DNA of 64,000 bases, from contig JASKMD010000026.1 in assembly GCA_030144725.1 (NCBI GenBank), forward strand, positions 15,822,814 through 15,886,813, in the 5' to 3' direction. The position numbers and the translations under genes were made by a program. Shown here piece by piece: positions 9,423-18,678 of the stretch (position 1 is its first letter; every line of letters starts with the position of its first letter). The notes under the pieces are model-generated. The model was not told the origin of the DNA. It made no database searches and saw nothing but the letters and a program-made list of their open reading frames with translations. The DNA is from Haematococcus lacustris (taxonomy: Eukaryota; Chlorophyta; Chlorophyceae; Chlamydomonadales; Haematococcaceae).

Positions 9423-10652
9423 GGTGTTGCCCAGCCAGCCAGCCAGGACTGTGCTGTGGATCAATCTGAACAACTGCTGCCTGATGCTGTTGTTGTAGGA
9501 GCTGATGATGATGTGAGTGTGCCCAAGGCCAACTCAACCATAGTTCCTTTGCCTGCCTGCCCTGTAGAGTCCCTGCCTGCCCTGTCAGCAAGACTGTGTA
9601 GTCCTGCTTTGAATGCCGTGCCATGTAAGACTGCTGCCCCTTCTGTGGCTCAGCCTCAACAGGCACATGTGCTGGGCATGGTTGGACGAGATGGCAAGGT
9701 GAGGTTCAGATTTGCTGGCACCCTAGACCATCAGCATGCATGCTTCTGCCTTGCTGATGGTGGCGCTGATGATTCATTCATCAGTGATTCATTTGTGTCT
9801 ACACACAAGTTGAGACTCTATGAGTACCCTGTGGCACTTCGCTATGAGGTTGCTAACAACCAGTCAGTGTACTGTACCCAGTATGTGAAGGTGCACTTGT
9901 CCATCCAACAGTTTAGCTGCTTTTGCACCTTGACTGTGATGCCAGAACTGGTTCATGAATATGACATCCTGCTTGGTGCTGACTGGTTGACTGTGCAGGG
10001 GGCTTTGCTTGACTATGTCGACAAGTCCCTCACCCTGCGTACCCCTAAGGGCAGGCCAACATTACTACCTTCAGCGGTAAGCAAGAAGGGGTCAGTTAAC
10101 TGTACAGTTGAGTCTCTACAAACTGTAAAACCTGTAGAAGAAGCCTTCGCTATCCCTTCTGGTTTCCTAGTGCCTGGCCCAGAGGTGGTATCTACCCCTC
10201 TGTCTGCCAAAACGGCTGCTAAGTGGCTCAAAGAAGGAGGCACAGGTGTGGTTGCATTGGTCTCTTATGAGAACCTGCAAGACCCACCTGGTGTTCCCCC
10301 TGAGCAGGCGGCACAGTTAAAGAGCCTCCTTATGGAGTTCTCTGATGTGTTTGAGCCTATCACTGGGTTGCCTCCTGCACGTGATGTAGGGCATTCTATA
10401 CCCCTGCAGGATGGTGCTAAACCTCCTGCCAGGCCCAGTTATAGGATGAGCCAGCCAGAGCAGGAAGAGGTGAAGAAACAGGTTACTGACATGTTGTCCA
10501 AAGGGCTGATAGAGCCTAGCTCCTCCCCATTTGCAGCACCAGTTCTTTTTGTAAAGAAAAAGTCAGGGGAGCTACGCATGTGCGTAGACTACCGCCAGCT
10601 TAACAAGCTCACTATACGTGATCAGTACCCCCTACCCAGAATTGATGATCTA
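9423..10652 (+). pseudogene. pol: pol of copy A, part 1 (protease and start of RT), cut by a MITE
   Basis: The frame continues from gag after one TAG and carries the aspartic protease motif LADGGAD, a linker, and the start of reverse transcriptase through [22 protein letters not shown]. At 10652 it is interrupted by a 539-bp MITE inserted at a TA dinucleotide. Copy B reads straight through this site. Confidence 0.88.
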
Positions 10653-11191
10653 CTGTAGTGATACGCCCTGTTGGTGATTTCACCAAATCAAATCGTCACC
10701 AAATTGTATCACCATTTGTTTGAGATGCGGCTGTCACCAAATTTGTAGCAGCACCCTCAAGTTCACCATAACTCTATGGTATATGGCGCCAAAGCTGAAA
10801 ACAAGCTTTGAGGGCTGCTGCCACGGTGGAGGCTGATGGAAGCGACAGCTGCAGTGCCAGCAGCTCAGCCAGCAGCAGCTCTGATACCGGTGAGGGCGAG
10901 AGTGAGAAGGAGGATGATGAGGCTGTGATGGAAGCAGCTACACGCTTCAGTTCTCGAAGGCGGCTGCCCCACTAGTCAACAAATACATCTGTGGACAATG
11001 TGCAATTGATAGGTGTTGCACTTGGCAGCCTCTGGCTTCATAGATCTATTGAGAATAGGGAGTCACCAAACATGTATCACTTCAATGTTTGAGCCAGGCG
11101 TTGTCACCAAATATGTGCCAATAGGGCCTTTGGGACCCGTTTTTCGGGTTTCACCAAATCAGCGTATCACCAACAGGGCGTATCACTACAG
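10653..11191. mobile_element. TA-flanked MITE (Tc1/mariner-like) inside copy A pol
   Basis: The 539-bp element has perfect 26-bp terminal inverted repeats (10653-10678 and 11166-11191; outer part CTGTAGTGATACGCCCTG). It duplicated TA (10651-10652 and 11192-11193). The uninterrupted site in copy B (GATCTATTTGAC) proves the boundaries. Inside there are no coding frames of note but at least six subterminal copies of a TCACCAAA(T/C)-type motif, near 10681, 10696, 10736, 11064, 11104 and 11152, possible transposase-binding sites. TA duplications fit the IS630-Tc1-mariner superfamily; the source transposase is not in the window. Confidence 0.93.
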
Positions 11192-11193
11192 TA

Positions 11194-12184
11194 TTTGACA
11201 AATTGTCAGGTATGACTGTATTTTCCTCCCTGGATCTCCAGGCTGGCTATCATCAAATCAGAATACCTGATGAGGACATTCCTAAACTGCGTTTAGGACG
11301 CCCATGGGACACTACCAGTATAAAGTGTTATGCTTTGGTTTAACCAATGCTCCCGCTACGTTTCAACGGGCAATGAACCAGGCGTTTGCCACGGTGATTG
11401 ACCGGTGTGCTCTGGTATACCTTGATGACATTTTAATCATGTCCAAGTCTATCCAGGAGCACCTGTCACACCTTCGTGAAATATTCAGTTTGTTAAGAAA
11501 GCATAAGTATTTTGCTAAATTATCTAAATGCGAATTTATGAAAGAGTCTTTACCTTTCCTGGGGCACATCATCTCTAAAGATGGTGTAGCTGTAGACCCC
11601 AGCAAGGTGACTGCAATCAAAGACTGGCCTGTTCCTACGAACTTGACAGCTCTGCAGTCATTCCTTGGCATGGCTAATTATGTACGTAAATTTGTGCGTA
11701 ATTTTAGTTCCATTGCTGTTCCACTTACAAATTTAACTGGCCCTGAAGGCAAAACATTCAACTGGGCACAATGGCCTAAACCCCAGTTAGATGCTTTCAA
11801 TGCTCTAAAGCAGGCCATTATCCAGGTGCCTATGCTCCGCTTGCCTGATATAACCAAGCCCTTTGAAGTCTACTGTGACGCCTCACTATTAGGTGTTGGC
11901 GCAGTATTGACGCAGGCTGGTTACCCCCTGGCATACTATTCACGTAAGCTGTCAAAAGCTGAAATGAATTATACCACTGGGGAACAGGAAACTTTGGCTA
12001 TCATTGCTGCGTGTACACAGTGGCGGTGCTACCTTGAAGGTGTGCCATTTACCCTGTTTACTGATCACCGCCCTCTAGAGGCCCTACCTACGCAGTCTAC
12101 ACTGTCCCGTAGGCAGAGCCGCTGGTTGGAGTTCTTATCCCGATTTAATTACACCATTAAATACCTACCTGGCAACACTAATCC
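11194..12184 (+). pseudogene. pol: pol of copy A, part 2 (RT and RNase H), with frameshift
   Basis: RT resumes after the MITE. A 1-bp deletion (CCTAAACTG here, CCTAAAACTG in copy B) near 11285 shifts the frame. The rest, from PMGHYQYKVLCFGLTNAPATF through VYLDDILIMS and the RNase H segment FEVYCDASLLGVGAVL, is open again to 12184. There the 2.76-kb non-autonomous LTR element is inserted. Confidence 0.88.
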
Positions 12185-12600
12185 TGTTACAGTCCTGCTT
12201 TGAATCCAGAATGCATATGTTTTGAAATGCGCATGCAGACCTTTTCAGCCCTGCATGCGAGATCTGGGTTTGTCATGTCTTACTTTGTAATGACGGTTGT
12301 TAGTTACTCTGGGCTTACTGATGCCTGAGCGCTGCTTAGTGTCGGGACTTGGAAGGACTTCGGACTTCTGACTTCTGGGGACTCTGGATCGGATGACTGG
12401 TTCAGTGACGTAGGAATGCGATGAGAAGTGTTTTACTGATGCCATCTTCTTGACGATGTAAGTACAAAGTACTGCCACGCTAGTCGGAAGCTGTCTACGA
12501 GTACGTAGTCAGCCACAGCGGCAACATGTCTCTGGCGGCTGCAGCCGGAGTTTAGTTCGCAGCCAGCCATGCATCCTGACCGCACAGCAGCACTGTAACA
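12185..12600 (+). repeat. 5' LTR (416 bp) of the non-autonomous element
   Basis: Direct repeat partner of 14527-14942, with TG...CA ends and imperfect terminal inverted repeat TGTTACAGT/ACTGTAACA. It lacks the tRNA B-box module found in the other LTRs. Confidence 0.92.
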
Positions 12601-14526
12601 TTTGGTTTCCTCGCATCGATCATCGGCCTGTGCTCACGCAACGCAGCTTTCGAGGTACTTTTGGGCAGTACCTCCGGTGCAAGAACGCCGAAGGCTCAAG
12701 CTGACCCATTAACACCATCGCAACGTAAGCTTGCCCAGCTGCTATAACCGCTGACCTGCAGTGTTTGTACCTGCAGTGTTTCAAATGCCTACCCGCGAAA
12801 GCGGTGCCCACCTGCGAAAGCAGTGACTACCCGCGAGAGCGGTGTGTACCTGCGTTAGCGGTGATTACCTGCGCAAGCAGTGCCTTACCTGCTGCATGCA
12901 GTGCTACCTGCTCTTTGCAGTGAACTCTGAACCTCAGTACCTCGCGGGACCAGCCCGACAGCTTTGCTTCACTTCGCAGCCGAGATGACATGCAACTCAC
13001 AGCGACGCACACCACCATCAACCCCACCACCACCCTCACGATACGTTGACATTGTAAAGCCAGCCATGTTTTATTTGCTGTGTCTCAGCTTCCAGTCCAT
13101 TAGGGCACACAGTCGGGCCAAAGCACCAAGCACGGTGCCATCCAAGCCCTCAGCACGGTTACAAACCATCACAGTACACTGGCTCAGCCTTCCATCATGC
13201 CATCTCCTCCCCCTAACCCACCATCATGACACCAATCCTTCTCACAACAACAGAACCTCAAATGACGCAACCACACGGCTGTTACACAACACAACACAAG
13301 CACAGAGCACAACCACTGGCTGCAAGACACCCTCCACCTCAACCATCAGCATGCACAACATAGTGACACGCTGTACCACAACCTGTTGACTAGTGTGACC
13401 ACAGCCAGCTGTAGAGCTGTGAGCACATCCCTATGCTCACATGACGCTGACACCACCTGACCCACTGACGCCAGCTGACCCACTGACACCCAGCCGCTGA
13501 GCTGTGCGCATACACGAGACACATACTCCCGCTACCCACAATCCACACCAAGGACAACCTGCAGCAGCAGGTCAGCACATCATTGGCATGACAAGCAGAG
13601 CTAGACCAGCTCAGCAGCCAGCCACAGCTCTCAAGCCGCTAGCGGCACAGCTAGTGCACACTCTGGCAACCCAGGCAACACCTAGGGAAGCACACATAGC
13701 AGGGCAGACGCACCTGCATGGACGGCCACAACAACCACACCATGGCATCAGCCTCTGCCCACAACAACCATAGCACAATCCGCAGTTGCACAACGAGATA
13801 ACGAGAAGACAAGAACAGGCAATCACACACACAGAGGAGGGCGCGACGACCGCCAACGAAAACACACGCAGAGGGCGCGTCAAACGTCCTGGGCAATGAG
13901 ATCCCGAACAAATACAACACAACGTAGGGGAAAGAAAACCCGAACACACACAGCAAGGGGCGCGTCAAACGTCCTGGGCAATGAGATCCCGAACAAATAC
14001 AACACAACGCAGGGGAAAGAAAACCCGAACACACACAAACACGAAGGAGTAGCTCCCCACACGCAGATGTACAGTACCAGCGCCTCCGAGCGGCTGCACT
14101 GGCTGGCAAGAAGGCCGGTTCACGTCGAAACTACCACATGCGTCGCACAATGGTGTCTTCCATGTGCACAACAGTTCGGTTCACCCAACTGTTCACGTTC
14201 ACCACCACCTCTATCAATCACAACATCTACCAAATTCTCCTACTACCACCTTGCTTTCTTATGCATCACATCATTCGGCTGCTGATTTCACGTTTGGACA
14301 TGTCATCACCGCCAGCTGTCGCCAGCTCTGGAGTGAAGAACAAGACAACATCGAGACGTGGTGTGCATGTAGCGTGTTGCATGACTGCTTGATTGCATGT
14401 AACCTGTGCATGTGTCTGCTTTTACCTGCCTGTCTGCTTTCAACTGCCTGCCTGCTTTGTGTTCGTATGAATCTCTCAACCAGACAATGCAAGCTCCGGG
14501 ACGTAGCTTTTTGGAGTGGGGGAGAG
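12601..14526 (+). other. interior of the non-autonomous LTR element
   Basis: No long conserved coding frame. At about 12785-12925 there are six or seven degenerate copies of a 20-24-bp unit of the type TACCTGCGNNAGCGGTG. At 13875-14044 an 85-bp segment is duplicated in tandem (starts GCGCGTCAAACGTCCTGGGC). Both may serve packaging or simply be decay products. Confidence 0.65.
13875..14044 (+). repeat. 85-bp tandem duplication
   Basis: Two nearly identical head-to-tail units begin at 13875 and 13960; both contain CGTCCTGGGCAATGAGATCC. The difference seen is AACGTAGGGG against AACGCAGGGG. Confidence 0.85.
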
Positions 14527-14942
14527 TGTTACAGTCCTGCTTTGAATCCAGAATGCATATGTTTTGAAATGCGCATGCAGACCTTTTCAGCCCTGCATGC
14601 GAGATCTGGGTTTGTCATGTCTTACTTTGTAATGACGGTTGTTAGTTACTCTGGGCTTACTGATGCCTGAGCGCTGCTTAGTGTCGGGACTTGGAAGGAC
14701 TTCGGACTTCTGACTTCTGGGGACTCTGGATCGGATGACTGGTTCAGTGACGTAGGAATGCGATGAGAAGTGTTTTACTGATGCCATCTTCTTGACGATG
14801 TAAGTACAAAGTACTGCCACGCTAGTCGGAAGCTGTCTACGAGTACGTAGTCAGCCACAGCGGCAACATGTCTCTGGCGGCTGCAGCCGGAGTTTAGTTC
14901 GCAGCCAGCCATGCATCCTGACCGCACAGCAGCACTGTAACA
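14527..14942 (+). repeat. 3' LTR (416 bp) of the non-autonomous element
   Basis: Matches 12185-12600 base for base wherever I compared; preceded by the polypurine tract and followed by the AATCC duplication. Confidence 0.92.
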
Positions 14943-16676
14943 AATCCTGCCGATCCACTGTCACGTATTCCAGTAACTTCAGCGACGGCTAAGACTGATA
15001 CTGACAAAATCCTGGTGACGACCAGGCAGCAGAAGCGGAGATTACAGGAGGGGGAGGACGTCGGTGCGGGTACACCGTTGAGCAGCGGCAGCGGGGGCAG
15101 CGAACAGCAGCCTGCCGCTGGATCAGACCCTGACCATGATGCTGACTCTGATGATGCTCTAAAGCCATCAGAGCCTAAGCGGTTAAGGTGGGCTGACCCG
15201 GTCTCTAATGACTGTGAGGCACAGGTCCCTGAGTGTCCTGGTCACCCTTCTCAGGTCACAGATTGGCTAGTGAGTGCCTATAGCACTGACCCTGCCTTTG
15301 CTGAGCCTAATGAGGAGTGGGAAATGACCCAGGAGGGACTGTGGCGACACCTTGATAAGGGTACTATTATAGTTCCTAATGATATCCAGCTACGAGAGCA
15401 TATCTTGCACGAAATGCATGATGCTAAGTATGCTGGCCATGTGGGCATCACCAAAACCCTTGAACGTGTGCGTAGGGTGTTCTGGTGGAAAACCATGCGT
15501 GCTGACGTTAGACACTACGTGACTAACTGTGATGCATGCCAACGCAACAAAGCGTCACGCCAGGTACCTGGTGGGCTGCTAAATCCCTTGTCTATACCGG
15601 GGTACCGCTGGGAATCTGTCACCATGGATTTGGTGGTTAAGCTTCCAGTCGGTGTGCATGGCTATGATTCTATCTGTGTGGTTGTGGATCGTCTATCAAA
15701 GATGGTTCACCTAATCCCATGCATTGAAGCCATGGATGCTAAAGAATTTGCCGAATTATATATTGACCATGTATTTAAATACCATGGCCTTTCTAAAGTG
15801 ACCATCTCTGATCGTGGTGCTACCTTTAACAACCAGTTCTGGATTGAGGTCAGAAAGCTGATTGGGGTAGACCCTGCTTTCAGCACTGCGTATCACCCTC
15901 AGTCAGATGGTCAGACTGAACGTACAAATCAAATCGTGGAAGAAATGCTTAGACATTATATCCTACCTACTCAAGAAGATTGGCCTAGGCATTTAGCCTT
16001 TGCCGAGTTTGCTATTAATAATTCATGGCAAGAGTCTATTCAGTCCACACCTTTCCTGGTGAACTACGGACAGTCACCCATTACACCTGTGCTGCATAAG
16101 CTGCCCAGGCCGTGCCTATCTCCCTCCGCTGAGAGCTTCGCCAAGAAGTGGGAGCATGAGGTAAAGCATGCTCAGGAGTGCATGCGAGTGGCTCAGGACC
16201 GCCAACAAAGGTATGCGAATAAGCGTAGGCGTGATGTCACGTTCAGCTTGGGTGACAGCGTCCTGCTGAGCACCAAGAACCTGCGCAATGCACCAGGCAG
16301 AGCACGTAAGTTCTTGCCTAGGTATGTAGGGCCTTTTAAGGTCACAGGCAAGCTAGGTGAGGCTGCCTACCGGTTGGAGTTACCTCCCACCATGAGCAGG
16401 TTACATCCTGTGTTCCACGTGTCACTTCTTAAGAAGTACACTGGCAGCCAGGGGTTTCACCCCCCTCCTGTAATGGAGTGGCTGGAAGATGCGCCTCACT
16501 ATGAAGTGCATAGCCTGCTGAACCACAGGCAGGTACGTTTCAAGAAGCGCATGGAGTACCTGGTCAAGTGGACAGGCTACGATGATACCTACAACACCTG
16601 GGAGCCAGAGGCTATGCTGGCTGGTGCTCCCCAGATCTTGTCTAGGTACAAGGCTGTGCATAACCTGCCTTGATGT
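14943..16676 (+). pseudogene. pol: pol of copy A, part 3 (linker, integrase, chromodomain)
   Basis: Pol resumes exactly where the LTR element entered and stays open to TGA at 16674-16676. It contains the integrase HHCC zinc region, the DDE catalytic core (D in TMDLVVK, D in ISDRGATF, E in GQTERTN), a GPF-type motif ([10 protein letters not shown]) and a C-terminal chromodomain ending AVHNLP. The integrase part itself is undamaged but can no longer be made as part of Pol. Confidence 0.88.
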
Positions 16677-16884
16677 TAGAATGTCTCAGTGACCTATGTC
16701 ACTTGGCCTGGTCCTATGACTATGGCCCCCATGCGGCACCTTATGGTGATGCATGTGTTTCTGTGGGTGGCTTGTACCCTTAGGGGTCAGCCTTCATGCT
16801 AGTGGTCTCTATAGACTGCGAGTCTCGGTGCTCTGAGCTATCTCAGGTACCTTGGCGGAACGGATCTCTTAAGAGGGGGAGGAA
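16677..16884 (+). other. 3' untranslated region of copy A with polypurine tract
   Basis: Non-coding stretch between pol and the middle LTR, ending AAGAGGGGGAGGAA immediately before TGTGACGG; this is the plus-strand priming tract. The same 208 bp follow pol in copy B (22627-22837). Confidence 0.8.
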
Positions 16885-17114
16885 TGTGACGGTGCGCTTA
16901 TGCGTATCCGTAAACCACACTTTAGCAGAGTGACTGAGGAGGTCAATGGTGGGCTGCTACCAGCTCACCATTCGGGTTCGACTCCCGAGGGTCCCGTTCT
17001 AAACCTGGGCTCAGTTGCTGTGCGAGAGTGTGGATAGTAGAGAGTGCGTTGGACATTTCTAAGTGGACATGCCGCTCACACTGTAAGATTAAAGGCAGCG
17101 GCTACGCCGTGACA
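16885..17114 (+). repeat. LTR 2, shared by copies A and B
   Basis: This 230-bp LTR serves as the right end of copy A and the left end of copy B. It has no target duplication around it, which is what marks the two copies as a tandem array rather than two insertions. Confidence 0.92.
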
Positions 17115-17115
17115 A

Positions 17116-18678
17116 ATGGTTTCCGACCGACGTCGGTACAGCAACATGACAGACAATCCAGGCAATGGCGGGCCATCCGCTGTAGCCGAACCTCCCCACA
17201 GTACTCCTTCAGAGCCCGGTGGTGATACGCTAGATAAGCTCCTGGAAGCAGCTCGGACTAATCCAGTGCTTCGGGCGAAGTTCAACGCCGTTATTGAAAC
17301 TTTCTCAGGTGGCTCTAAAGCCCCTGGTGACTCTCCTTCTGACAATAACCCAGAGGATACCCCTGGTGTCGATGTGGAAGAGGGCGAGATGGACGAACAA
17401 CGACCTCGCTACATCGGAGGAGACGAGGACTACATCCTTGAGCTGGAGGCGAACCAGCTGCAGATTCAGGCCGAGAACGAAGCTCTCCGCCAAGCGCTGT
17501 CTTCCATCACTGCTAAGGTACCGTCTCGACCCCTTCCACCTCGCAGGGTAGATCCGGCAGGCAGGGCAGGTGCCCCTGCGTCGACTGGACAGCCTGGTGC
17601 AGGTGCTGCAGGACTAGATCGAGGCGCCCCTATGGGTCCTTCTCCTCTTAATCTGCCGTTTCCCTTGTCCTTGGGCTCCAGGTCTATACCTGGCCCAGAT
17701 AAGTGGACTGATGCGTGCAGCAATAGTCATCGCAGAGCCTTAGCATTCTGCGACGACCTTGAGCGTCACTGCGAACGCTACCGCCTTGATGTTGCATCCA
17801 CGCTGCCTGCTTTCTTGACTGGCGCAGCTCGCAACACTTGGTATCCATCCATCAAGGAGTCCTTTGCTGCCTTGTATGCTGATGTTCCTGACTGGCCTTA
17901 CTTGCGTGCCGCCTTCTGCGAGTACACAGGAGACGACCTGCGTGACGACTGTAATGTCGCCCGTACTAAGCTGCTTGATGGTGCCATCAAGATGTCTGCA
18001 GGAATGCTCCTGGGCCAGTACATCACTGAATTCAGAAACAATCTGCTGTTTGCAGGAAATGACAGCATGTGTCAGCCTTTGCTGGCCATGGTGTTCACCA
18101 GGGGTCTCAGCTCTGCCTTACAGCCTGCTGTTCTCAAGGACCTGGCTGCATTTAAGAACCCCACTCTGTCTCAGGCTATGGAGGCTGCTAAGCAGGCTCA
18201 GCGCAATGTGGTCATGCTGTCCACCACCACACCCACTAAGGGTGCTGGTACCTCTGGTGTTCATGCTGTGCAGGCGTCCAGTGCCCTGGGAGGTGAGGCC
18301 CACCCCGGCAGGCGTGGCAGTAAGCCCCCTGATTCTGGTGGTGCTGGCAAGAGGCCCAGACATGATGAGCTGTGGTCCAAGAAACCCCTGTTGCCTGGGC
18401 AATACTGCTTCAAGTGCAACCACCCAGGCCACCTGACCAACCACCCCTGCCCCTTCCGCCACTTCACGGCTATTGAGGCCCGGCGCAGGTCTGGGTATCC
18501 TCACCCACCTGAGGGTGCCAAGAAGCCTGGCCAAGCCAAGTCCAAGCCTCCTTCTGAGTCTGGTGCTTCTGAGTCAGAGCATGAGCCTGAGCCACAGCCC
18601 CCACCTAAGGCTGCCAAGTCTAGGGACCAGGGCATGCGCCGTGGTGTCCGCACTGCCCGTATTGGCATCAACCGCTAG
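17116..18678 (+). CDS. gag: Gag of chromovirus copy B (520 aa)
   Basis: Structural protein of the retrotransposon particle. Residues 1-100 are acidic and Ser/Pro-rich. About 100-125 may form a short coiled coil (ILELEANQLQIQAENEALRQ). About 200-370 are the helical gag core. A zinc knuckle near residues 430-445 has the spacing C-x2-C-x4-H-x5-C (CFKCNHPGHLTNHPC), one residue longer than the usual CX2CX4HX4C and than the knuckle of chromovirus C. The first ATG (17116) overlaps the primer-binding site and follows the LTR by one base; Met-11 (17146) may be the real start. The frame stops at a single TAG and continues directly into pol in the same frame, so Gag-Pol would require readthrough. Confidence 0.88.
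   Translation: MVSDRRRYSNMTDNPGNGGPSAVAEPPHSTPSEPGGDTLDKLLEAARTNPVLRAKFNAVIETFSGGSKAPGDSPSDNNPEDTPGVDVEEGEMDEQRPRYIGGDEDYILELEANQLQIQAENEALRQALSSITAKVPSRPLPPRRVDPAGRAGAPASTGQPGAGAAGLDRGAPMGPSPLNLPFPLSLGSRSIPGPDKWTDACSNSHRRALAFCDDLERHCERYRLDVASTLPAFLTGAARNTWYPSIKESFAALYADVPDWPYLRAAFCEYTGDDLRDDCNVARTKLLDGAIKMSAGMLLGQYITEFRNNLLFAGNDSMCQPLLAMVFTRGLSSALQPAVLKDLAAFKNPTLSQAMEAAKQAQRNVVMLSTTTPTKGAGTSGVHAVQASSALGGEAHPGRRGSKPPDSGGAGKRPRHDELWSKKPLLPGQYCFKCNHPGHLTNHPCPFRHFTAIEARRRSGYPHPPEGAKKPGQAKSKPPSESGASESEHEPEPQPPPKAAKSRDQGMRRGVRTARIGINR

Larger units (their letters stand above)
12185..14942 (+). mobile_element. non-autonomous LTR retrotransposon (TRIM/LARD-like) in copy A
   Basis: Two 416-bp direct repeats (12185-12600 and 14527-14942) start TGTTACAGTCC and end CACTGTAACA. 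The target duplication AATCC lies at 12180-12184 and 14943-14947. Two bases after the left LTR is TGGTTTCCTCGC, a primer-binding site. Just before the right LTR is a purine-rich tract (TTTTTGGAGTGGGGGAGAG). These place the element on the plus strand. The 1.93-kb interior has no gag, protease, RT or integrase, so it must borrow proteins from an autonomous relative. The two LTRs look identical, implying recent insertion. Confidence 0.93.

Noticed and set aside
12245..12478. 77-codon antisense frame present in both 416-bp LTRs
   Set aside because: Duplicated only because the LTR is duplicated; no codon or domain signal.
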